Part shown: positions 49,604 to 59,138 of the stretch, piece after piece | How positions within the stretch are numbered: the first letter of the stretch is position 1 | Layout of the letters: each line of letters starts with the position of its first letter | NCBI GenBank assembly: GCA_026874595.1 | Contig: CM049318.1 | Span: forward strand, 11,265,241 to 11,329,240 | Origin: Sipunculus nudus | Lineage: Eukaryota > Annelida > Sipuncula > Golfingiida > Sipunculidae | Length of the DNA stretch: 64,000 nt | Direction: 5' to 3' | Notes under the pieces: generated by a model | Seen by the model: only the letters and a program-made list of their open reading frames with translations | What the model was told of the DNA's origin: nothing | The model's database searches: none | Translations under genes and position numbers: made by a program

Positions 49604-51754
49604 TATTTGTTTGATTTCTTGGAAGGCAGAATATCATTACTTGCCTTGTAAAAATATGAAATCTAGTGCTTAAGAAAGTAATGATTAAATAAGGAAAGTT
49701 GAAAGTTTAGTGAAAATATTAAATCTTTCATGTATCCAGAATCAGGGGAACAAAAATAAGGAGTTTTTGTAATTTGAGAATTAAAAAAAAATCATTGAAG
49801 CAGTATATGGTGTCAGGCACAGGTGTATTTGTGGCAACATTGGCAAAATCATTAGTTTAAAAGTTGATGTTGAAGATATTAAATTTTGAATTTACCTTTG
49901 GCACATAATAATGTTTGAGTGCACCCTTTCTGTAAAAATGGCTATCCATACCTAAAGTAGTTTTTTTTTGTATATCTGAAATGACAGTCTGAACACTTAA
50001 TGGACTCAAGTATGTAAAATATAAAGCATTGGATGATAGATTTTCTGGGATATTAAAAACCAAGTTAACAGTTACTCAGATTTGTTTTCATGTGTGTGCT
50101 GGATATCAGGTAACAAAGCAGAAACCTTTAAATCAACCAAAATTTGTCTTGATTTTAATTAGGAATGGTTTGTTTGCACATATTGTGAAAGCGAATCTAT
50201 ACTTTCAGCTCCTAACTAAAAAGCCAGCTTTAATAAAACAAAGAAACAGCATTTACACCTGTTTTAATTCTTTGATGGACAGCTGTCTTGGTTTCAAGCT
50301 ATCAGGCAATTTGCTGAAAACATAATCATCAAGGAATGCAGGGTTAAATTTAACTTCTTGAAAGTTACCTATAAACAAATTAGCTTATACCAGCAGGTGT
50401 TTACAACAAAATGTTATTTGAAAGATAGACAAGCATGTTTCAAGCCTTCAAGGATACCTGTGAATCTGTGACTCAATCAGTAGGTATTATATTGAACTGT
50501 TGGGGCCTACTTTGAAGGATGGCCTCAGATATATAGAAAACTGCACTGCAAAGGCCATCCATCCTGTTACAATGAGATTGCAGTTCAGAGCAGGAAGTGT
50601 TAACAATCTTAATAGTGGGCTACAAGTGACAATTTGAAACAAACAAAATCATCATGTGGAAACCACAAGCGTAAAAGCCACTTCTGTGGTGAATGCTGTA
50701 ATTTCCTGTGCTTCCGTTAACTTTGCTGTCAGTCACAGAGCAGTTCATGACATGGGAAGACATGGCACTCTGACATCTGCTATGTAAGATACCACTAGCA
50801 TCATGTGACAGTTAAATAGATTAAATGTAAACAGGTGGGGCAAGTAGTGTTGACTTTAAAATTATACCCCTTTAACCTAAAAGGTTTGTGGAAAGATCTA
50901 TATGTAAACCTCTTTTGCTTTTGGTTTGTAGAATATGAAGAAAACTTCTGAAAAGTTCTCTGTGATACATTAAAAGAAACCTTAGCTGGTATGCAGAGCT
51001 GATACTCTGGTTATGGATACTTTAGGTGGTTATGTGAGAATTCAGTCTGACTCAAAACAGACACTTCTCCAGTCTATCCCCAGGTCACACCAGTTTTCCA
51101 TGACAAAGATATTCTTCTGTATATATTATAGCTGGTCACTTGTAAAACCAGGAAATCACTGCAAGAACATAATAGATTACCTAAATGAGAATACTGTTTG
51201 AGAAGAATACAAACAGTGCGTGAAAGGACAGCACTTTGCAAATGTTGTGTTTAATAAGTCCATAGGCACTAGACTGTGAAACTGGAGTTGTGAACAACCC
51301 ACCAGAGCTGTCAGGGGAAATGTCAAAATCTTCCAGGGGGTCAACAGCAGGCATGCCAAATCTTCGACATTTAGCATGAAACTTGTGCTATTAACCCTTG
51401 CTCTTTGCCCTCACACCAATACACATAAATATCTGTGGCCTATTGACTTTTGGCATCTCTGCCAAAATTAAAAAAAGTAACTCATTATCATGTATTCATC
51501 TATTAAATGAAGCTACCTGACTTCCAGAAATTGTTCGAAAAGCGAATGCCAAAAAAAAAAAAAACACACATGGCTCCCCATCCATCCTGTTGTACAATTT
51601 GTGTCATTATCCAAAATCTAGCAGGACTTATTCAAGAAGCAATGTCCAGTGCTTCTATAAAACTTCAAGAAAAATTATATTGTCCTAGAAAAATTAGTTT
51701 TGCTCAGTTGCATGCACTGGTTATCTCATGTCACACCTCACACTAACTGTACAT
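49604..51754 (+). other. Intron 1, no features
   Basis: AT-rich sequence with scattered short frames (for example 50029-50325) that lack splice partners. No repeat borders were seen. Confidence 0.45.
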
Positions 51755-53440
51755 ATGAAAATAAACACAAGCAGCAACTACAGTAATGAAAATACACATG
51801 AGCAGCAATTACAGTAATGAAAATACACGTGAGCAGCAATTACACTAACAAAAATACCCATGAGCAGCAATTACAGTAACAAAAATACACACAGGCAGCA
51901 ATTACAGTAATGAAAATACACACAAGCAGCATTTACAGTAACAAAAATACAGACAAGCAGCAAATAAAGTAACAAAACTGCACACATCATCACAAGCAGC
52001 AATTACAGTATTGATAATACACATAAGCAGCAATTACAGTAATGAAAATACACACAAGCAGCATTTAGAGTAATGAAAATGCACATGAGCAGCAGTTACA
52101 GTAACAAAAATACACACGGGCAGTTATTACAGTAGTGAAAATACACACAGGTAGCAGTTACATTAATTGTATCAGCCAAAACAGAGTTTTGCGGATACTA
52201 TGTTTTCAGCCCACCGCCGCCGCGTAGGTGTCCGGAGAACTCCTCCGTAACCGCTGGGCGGAATTTTACGAACCCTGGGATTATGTTCGGGTCACATGTG
52301 AACTGCTGCGCCCCGATTTTGTTTTGACCTCTGACCTTTCCTCTGCGCTCTGCGTCCGTTTGTGCGTCTGTTTCCACACATAAACCCACATATCTCGGGA
52401 ACCGTTTAACCGATCAGGAAAATTTTTTGCACAAATGTAGCCCTTGGAGAGCTTGATAACATACACAAAAAATGGTGGCGCCACCTGCAACCATGTTTGC
52501 TCAGTGTCCATCTGTTCATCTGCCTTGGGTTAAAATCACTCATATCTCTGCAGTGGTTTGACTAATTCACCTGAAATTTGGCATGCATATACATCCTGGA
52601 TAGCTTTTCTGATTTTATGACAGGTGGCGCCACCTACATTCACGTTTACACTGCAGACATCCGAGCTCATATCTCGGGAACCTTTTGACCGATTGGGCCA
52701 AAATTTTGCATGTGTATAGATCTCACATAGCTCTTTATCATACGCAAAACTGGTGGTGCCACCTGCAGCCATTTTTGCACAGCTCCCGTCTATTTGTCTG
52801 CCATGAGATAAATCACTCATATCTCGGCAGTGGTTTGACATATCTGCCTAAAATTTTGCAGGTTTATACATCCCCGACAGCCCTCTTGACTTTATGACAG
52901 GTGGCGCCACCTACATTCTAGTTTATGCAGCAGATATCCAAGCTCATATCTTGGGAACCGTTTGTCCGATTGGGCCAAAATTTTGCATGTGTATAGTTCT
53001 AACATAACTCTTTATCATACGCAAAACTGGTGGCGCCATCTGCAACCATTTTTGCACAGGGTCCATCTGTTTTTCTGCCAAGGGCAAAAATCACTCATAT
53101 ACATGTAGTGGTTTGACTTATCTGCCTTAAATTTTGCATATGTATACAACTTGGACGGCTTTCTGGATTTTGTGGTAGGTGGCGCAACCTACATACACAA
53201 TTTGGCTGCAGACATCCATGCTAATATGCAACACTTCACTCTATTTCCCCTTGCCACTCAATCCATGCCTCACTTCACCCGTACCACTCTGATTTAGACG
53301 GATACACGTAGTCGCTTGTCAACTACCCGTATTCTAGTTAAAATACACACAAGTGGCAATTACAGTAATGAAAATACACAGGAGCAGCAATTACAGTAAT
53401 GAATATACACACAAGCAGCAATCACAGTAATTATAGTAAT
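51755..53440. repeat. 31-bp minisatellite split by element H, intron 1
   Basis: The unit is roughly AGCAGCAATTACAGTAATGA followed by AAATACACACA. About 13 copies run from 51755 to 52167, and about three more from 53340 to 53440. Element H sits between the two blocks, interrupting a unit after CATTAAT and before AAAATACAC. The array therefore predates the insertion. Confidence 0.92.
52168..53339 (+). mobile_element. Element H: GTATCC-family repeat inserted in a minisatellite
   Basis: The 5' hairpin is GTATCAGCCAAAACAGAGTT then TTGCGGATAC (one base off I at the start). The 3' end is GACGGATACACGTAGTCGCT then TGTCAACTACCCGTATTCTAGTT. The body has palindromes at 52474, 52623, 52753 (one mismatch), 52902, 53031 (one mismatch) and 53179 (one mismatch), alternately about 149 and 130 bp apart. 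Two sub-units therefore make a ~279-bp higher unit. The minisatellite on both sides fixes the borders. Confidence 0.9.
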
Positions 53441-54940
53441 TATCTTAGTTTCTAATCATAGGTCTATAAATGGATTCACAATCCTCACACTGGTATGACA
53501 CATATGGTGTGTTTTCTCAAGATTCAGATTTATACTCTGGCAATACCATAGAATCATTTTGATAAGGAAATTAAGTTTTGCTATGTATTTAATTTCTTTC
53601 TTTGGTAACTCTCTGTATGTTCTCTGTTTGCTTTATAATTCATTGTTACATCTCCAGTGTCATCAGGCCAATTAAAGTATGCTGTTTTGAGATGTACCTT
53701 GACACTTGGGTAACGTCAGCACAGTGGTCTGACTCTAACAAACTTCCTGGTGCAAGTAGTCAAGTTCTGATGTTCTAAAGCTAGTATTGTATAAATAAAA
53801 GGAATCCTGGCCTGTTGTTTGGAATGAGAAACCTCAGCTTAATTACCAGTAATTAGAAGACTGCATATTGAATTTGCTTCTTTACTGTTCTGTTGCAGGA
53901 ATCATCATTAAAGAATTTTCACAAATGATCTCCAATCATTAATTCATACATAAAGCAAAAATTTCCTCACTGGCCATAACCTTCATTCATATCTACAAAC
54001 AGAGAAGGAACAGCTTCCAGGCCAGTTTCCTTTTGTATAAGCTTAAACACATAGGAATTGTTTGGCAGCCCGCAGGGAATTTTATTTTGTTTCAGGAACA
54101 GTCTTCAGGGATGCAGGGATGTCTTCTTGTTGTTCTTCTGCCTTTCCTACTGTTAAAACAACCATGATTTGTTATGAAATGAGGACTTTATAATGCCAGA
54201 TGCCAAGGCTGCTAACACACACTTGTTTCCCTACTCTAATCATTAAGCTAATGGTTGATTGCCAAGGTGGTTGTGAATATCAAGTTGGGGCATTCCATGG
54301 GTTGAACAATAAAAGTCTCTGAAAGCAACTTCTAAAATTTTCAAAACAGTATTCCCAAATAAATAAAAGAATTTCAGATTTGTCAACCACAACACAAATG
54401 CTGTGCTGTAATACATTTGCGCAGTTTATTTTGATGGCCTGGATGTCCTTGTTGATGAACGGACAATTCTGGGTAAACAACCTTTACAGTCCTGTGTGGC
54501 AAACAAGGTCTCAGGTGTCTGTAAGTTAACCAGTAAACAACCTGGTTATGTCAGTAGGGACTGAGTCAGCACTCAGAAACAGCAGTGCCAGCCAAACAGG
54601 ACATCAATAAATCAACCAATGCAGACAACAAATTGATTAATTCATGCCTTTTATGGTCCATTATAAACTCAGGGTGAATTTCAATGAATTATGGACAATA
54701 GAAATCCAAATATAGAAAGACAGGGTCCTAAATGTCTGTTGGGAATTGTTTGGATGTATTTGTCAGTTTTATGTCAACACATGCAGATGTTTCTTGTTCA
54801 CTCTTTGCTGTATAATGGATATATAAAACTAGCACTGCAATTTTCAATGTAGTTATAGTACAGGTCTCTTTGTAGCAGAAAGAGCAGACATTAAAAAGTT
54901 TAGGAAAACATGAAGGTTTGAAATATTACATTTTCTTTCT
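53441..54940 (+). other. Intron 1, no features
   Basis: Mixed-composition DNA without element borders. The minus-strand frame at 54280-54480 is unsupported. Confidence 0.45.
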
Positions 54941-55592
54941 GTTAACTCTTTAGCCCTGTGAGCAGGATATCTCTAAGAAGATTGACCGTAGGAATTTTAT
55001 TTCTTCAGTGAAGATGTATATTAACGAAATCTTGGTCAAGTTCGAAGATGGGTGACCTTGATCTATTTTTCTACGTTTTAGAAGTGATTATGGAAAATAA
55101 CTTAGAAGCTTATTTCTCAGGAACTATCAGGTGGATTTTCACAAACCTTACTATGATCATTGGGACTGATGGTCTGTACCTGCTGCACAAGTAAGGTGGC
55201 GCTGCCTACAATTTCTGATTTTTTAATGAATTTTTCTCAGATTTTTCAAGTTTGGCCTTGTGAGCAGGATATCTCCAAAGGTATTCAACACAGGATCTTC
55301 ATTTCTTCAGTTCTGATGCATATTTACATAATCTTGGTCATGTTCAAAGATGGGTGACCTTGACCTACTTTTCAAGATCACATAGCTTAGAATAGAGTAA
55401 AACTTGGGATCTTATTTCTCAGGAAGCATTTGGTGGATTATTATGAAACATGGTACATACCTCTCCAGTACTGAGACATGTACAGATATAAATCCATGTG
55501 GGAACACATATTTCGTACTTGTTACTGTTACCACCGATAAACACTGTTCTTTTGGCTGAGGGCTTTTGTCAGCTTCTGCTGTTATTCTAGTT
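54941..55592 (+). mobile_element. Element J1: 5'-truncated J-family repeat
   Basis: It opens with GTTAACTC...TGTGAGCAGG, which corresponds to the inside of J2, so the hairpin and GTCC array are missing. The 3' end matches J2 exactly in plan: GGCTGAGGGCT, TTTGTCAGCTTCTGCTG, TTATTCTAGTT. The units contain GGGTGACCTTGACCTA and TTATTTCTCAGGAACTATC. J2 begins at the very next base. Confidence 0.8.
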
Positions 55593-56557
55593 TTTAGCCC
55601 TCAGCCCTTAGGCTGAAGGGCTATTGTCGTCACCCAAGCTGTCCGTCCGTCCGTCCGTCCGTCCGTCCGGCGTCCGTTAACTTTTACCTTGTGAGCGGGA
55701 TATCTTGAAAAGGATTCACCGTCAGAATTTTATTTCCTCGGTAAAGATGTATATCGACAAAATCTCGGTCAAGTTCGAAGATGGGTGACCTTGACCTATT
55801 TTTCTACATTTTAGAGCTGATTATAGAAAAACACTTAGATGCTTATTACTCAGGAACCATTTGATTGATTTTCACAAAACTTACTATGATTATTAGGACT
55901 GATAATCTGTACCTGCTTCACAAGTTTGGTGGCGCCACCTACAATATCTGATTTTTAATGAATTTTTATCTGATTTTTCAACTTTGGGCTTGTGAGCGGG
56001 ATATCTCTAAAAGGATTCACTGTAGGAATTTTATTTTTTCGGTGAAAATGTATATTGACAAAATCTCGGTCAAGTTCGAAGATGGGTGACCTTGACCTAT
56101 TTTTCTACGTTTTAGAGCTGATTATAGAAAAAACATTTAGAAGCTTATTTCTCAGGAACCATTGGCTGGATTTTCACAATACTTACTATGATCATAGGGA
56201 GTGAAGGTCTGTAACTGCTGCACAAGTTTGGGGGCGCCACCTGCAATTTCTGATTTATAATAAATTTTTCTTGGATTTTTCAATTTTGGGCTTGTGAGCG
56301 AAAATCTCTAAAAGGATTCACAATAGGAATTTTATTTCTTTGGTGAAGATGTAGAACTTAGAAGCTTATTTTTCAGGAAGCATTTGGTGGATTGTTATGA
56401 ATCATGGTACATACCTCTCCATTTTAAATTTATAACTGAGACATGTACAGATATACATCCATGTGAGAACAGATATTTAGTACTTGTTACTGTTACCACC
56501 TCTAAACACTGTTCTTTTGGCTGAGGGCTTTTGTCAGCTTCTGCTGATATTCTAGTT
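55593..56557 (+). mobile_element. Element J2: complete AGCCCT-family Helentron-like repeat
   Basis: The 5' hairpin is TAGCCCTCAGCC-CTTA-GGCTGAAGGGCTA, followed by a (GTCC)n array at 55641-55669 and GTTAAC. The 3' end is GGCTGAGGGCT, the exact inverse of the 5' AGCCCTCAGCC. It is followed by a small hairpin (TCAGC/GCTGA) and the tail ATTCTAGTT. The body holds about two and a half ~300-bp units with GTGACCTTGACCTATTTTTC. There is an exact palindrome at 55928 and a one-base variant at 56230. It ends 265 bp before exon 2. Confidence 0.88.
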
Positions 56558-56821
56558 TTTTCTGTTTACAAAACATCTTCACTTGCTTGAGGAACTGGCT
56601 TGAACACAGAATTGTGATGATGAAATAGGAAACTTGTGTCTTGGAAATATTTACTTTAAGGGAAGATGGCCTCAGAGAATTATGATTTATACTTGTGGTT
56701 AGGCTCATTCTTGTAGCCTCACTTAACTCCCTTGGTAGCAAACAGACCAAGGAACCATAACAGAAGCTGGACTATTTGTTGTCAAGTCAATTGAACTTGA
56801 ACTTTGTCTTCATCTTTTCAG
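56558..56821 (+). other. End of intron 1 with acceptor site
   Basis: The last bases before exon 2 read ACTTTGTCTTCATCTTTTCAG, a good polypyrimidine tract and AG acceptor. Nothing else is recognisable in this short stretch. Confidence 0.7.
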
Positions 56822-57064
56822 ATGACCTTGACCTTGAGCAGCTGATACAAGACATGCACGATGGAGTATCAATTGATCGTTTACCTTTGATAATGCGCGG
56901 TGACCATGACAGCTTACTAATCGGCAAGTCCAATCTCAGTAGTTCTTCTGCGTCTTTGTCTTCAGAGGAAAATCGTTTGAATGGCAGTACAAATAGTATC
57001 TCTGAAGCTGATACATGCCGAGATAAAGGCATGCAGGGGATGGCAATACAGTCTCAATCTGAAG
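56822..57064 (+). CDS. Coding exon 2 of the unrecognised gene (81 codons, phase 1-1)
   Basis: The exon lies between a CTTTTCAG acceptor and GAAG|GTAAGT, and is 243 bases, an exact multiple of three, with both splice sites in phase 1. The peptide begins DLDLEQLIQDMHDGVSIDR, an acidic stretch with helix-like spacing, then LPLIMRGDHDSLLIG. A serine-rich region (SSSSASLSSEENRL) and NGSTNSISEADTCRDKG follow, ending near QSQSEG. The second half looks disordered and phosphorylatable. No domain family is recognised and there is no membrane segment. The acceptor phase fits exon 1 at 40052. Being symmetric, the exon could be alternatively spliced without a frameshift. The opening GATGACCTTGACCTTGAG resembles the TGACCTTGACCT string in nearby J elements, probably by chance. 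Confidence 0.82.
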
Positions 57065-57395
57065 GTAAGTCAAGTCAGTCAAATCTTATGTTTGTCAAAT
57101 TATGTATGTATGATTCAAAATGACATCACCAGGATGCAGTACCATACAATTAAGTTATGCAGAAAAAGCTGGATCATTAAATTGTACATGGAGTACTCCC
57201 AGTTTAAATTCTAGTAAGATTGTGTTATTAAATGCTGGACTACATAATCCCAATCACAATATATTGTTGCAGTGGAGATCACACAGTGTCATCATAAAAA
57301 AATTTGGAATTATCAAAATTTAACATGTATGAGTGATGCGGGAGCATGGATAACAAGTATATATCACAGGTAGGAATGCTGCATGTTGCTGTTAT
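57065..57395 (+). other. Start of intron 2
   Basis: GTAAGT at 57065 opens the intron. The frames that read on from exon 2 (to 57123) and others nearby are intronic read-through. Confidence 0.6.
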
Positions 57396-58849
57396 TGTAT
57401 CCGCCAAAACAGAGTTTTGCGGATACTATGTTTTCAGCCCACCGCCGCCGCGTAGGTGTCCGGAGAACTCCGTAACCGCTGGGCGGAATTTTACGAAACC
57501 CTGGGATTATGTTCGGGTCACATGTGAACTGCTGCGCCTCGATTTTGTTTTGACCTCTGACCTTTCCTCTGCGCTCTGCGTCCGTTTGTGCATCTGTTTC
57601 CACACATAAACCCACATATCTCGGGAACCGTATGACCGATCAGGAAAATTTTTTTGCACAAATGTAGCCCTTGGAGAGCTTGATAACATACATAAAAAAT
57701 GGTGGCGCCACCTGCAACCATGTTTGCACAGTGTCCATCTGTTCGTCTGCCTTGGGTAAAAATCACTCATATCTCTGCAGTGACTTGACTTCACCTGAAT
57801 TTCGGCATGCATATACATCCTGGATAGCTTTTCTGATTTTATGACAGGTGGCGCCACCTACATTCACGTTTACGCTGCAGACATCCAAGCTCATATCTCG
57901 GGAACCGTTTGACCGATCAGGAAAATTTTTTTGCACAAATGTAGCCCTTGGAGAGCTTTATAACATACTCAAAAAATGGTGGCGCCACCTGCAACCATGT
58001 TTGCACAGTGTCCATCTGTTCGTCTGCCTTGGGTTAAAATCACTCATATCTCTGCAGTGACTTGACTAATTCACCTGAAATTCGGATATCTTGGATGGCT
58101 TTTCTGATTTTATGACAGGTGGCGCCACCTACATTCACGTTTACGCTGCAGACATCCAAGCTCATATCTCGGGAACCGTTTGACCGATTGGGCCAAAATT
58201 TTGCATGTGTATAGATCTCACATAGCTCTTTATCATAGGCAAAACTGGTGGCGCCACCTGCAGCCATTTTTGCACAGCTCCTGTCTGTTTGTCTGCCATG
58301 GGATAAAATCACTCATATCTCAGCAGTGGTTTGACATATCTGCCTAAAATTTTGCAGGTTTATACATCCCCGACAGCTCTCTTGATTTTATGACAGGTGG
58401 CGCCACCTGCATTCTAGTTTATGCAGCAGACATCCAAGCTCATATCTTGGGAACCGTTTGACCGATTGGGCCAAAGTTTTGCATGTGTATAGTTCTCACA
58501 TAGCTCTTTATCATACGCAAAACTGGTGGCGTCACCTGCAACCATTTTTGCTCAGCGTCCATCTGTTTGTCCGCCACGGGCTAAAATCACTCATATACAT
58601 GTAGTGGTTTGACTTATCTGCCTTAAATTTTGCATATGTATACAACTTGGACGGCTTTCTGGATTTTGTGGTAGGTGGCACAACCTACATACACAATTTG
58701 GCTGCAGACATCCATGCTAATATGCAACACTTCACTCTATTTCCCCTTGCCACTCAATCCATGCCTCACTTCACCCGTTCCACTCTGATTTAGGCGGATA
58801 CACGTAGTCGACAAAACGTAGTCGCTTGTCGACTACCCGTATTCTAGTT
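57396..58849 (+). mobile_element. Element I: most intact GTATCC-family Helentron-like repeat
   Basis: The 5' hairpin pairs GTATCCGCCAAAAC with GTTTTGCGGATAC around AGA, with one bulged base. The 3' subterminal GGCGGATAC is the exact inverse of GTATCCGCC. Next comes a perfect 11-bp hairpin, GTAGTCGACAA/TTGTCGACTAC, and the tail CCCGTATTCTAGTT. Palindromes lie at 57702, 57848, 57979, 58118, 58247 and 58397, with variants at 58525 and 58674. It is very similar to H but has one extra unit pair and a complete 3' hairpin. Minus-strand frames such as 57507-57857 and 58040-58312 are unit shadows. Confidence 0.92.
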
Positions 58850-59080
58850 GACATATTACCTTTAGTCATGATTTGTCCATATACCTTGCTTGATGATGGA
58901 GTTATTTGTGACTGTTGCCCTGGTGTTGCATCATTACTAGTAATAGAGTACGGGTAGATGTGGGGACAGTGATAGCATGGTTCAGATACAGGCCGGTGAT
59001 GTGGGTAGTTTGTACTATACAGAAGCAGTAAATACCTGGAATACTGTATTGTTGAATTATAACATCCTTGTTGAGCATAG
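58850..59080 (+). other. Intron 2, unique
   Basis: No repeat borders. The minus-strand frame at 58771-59106 overlaps the end of element I and is not supported. Confidence 0.4.
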
Positions 59081-59138
59081 GTATTGTGTTTTACTGGTTG
59101 TACCACAATATGGACAGTGATGATTACAATGCCGGCAG
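59081..59138 (+). CDS. Candidate further exon (weak)
   Basis: The stretch ends GCCGGCAG|GTGAGT, a near-ideal donor. If it starts after the AG at 59080, an incoming phase-1 join from exon 2 gives an open frame: Gly, IVFYWLYHN, then MDSDDYNAG. It leaves in phase 2. The acceptor (CATCCTTGTTGAGCATAG) is mediocre. Alternatively, the ATG at 59110 could begin an alternative first exon encoding MDSDDYNAG. An in-frame TGA at 59053 bounds the frame upstream. Only the donor is strong. Confidence 0.28.

Noticed and set aside
56821-56840. Start of exon 2 resembling the TGACCTTGACCT motif of J elements, as if the exon came from a transposon
   Set aside because: The match is only about 12 bases and is explained by the Asp-Leu-Asp-Leu codons. 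Neither the rest of the exon nor its flanks resembles J.
57507-58312. Minus-strand frames of 82-116 codons across element I
   Set aside because: They reproduce the same words as frames in element H (52281-52841) and follow the tandem units. There are no splice or start signals.
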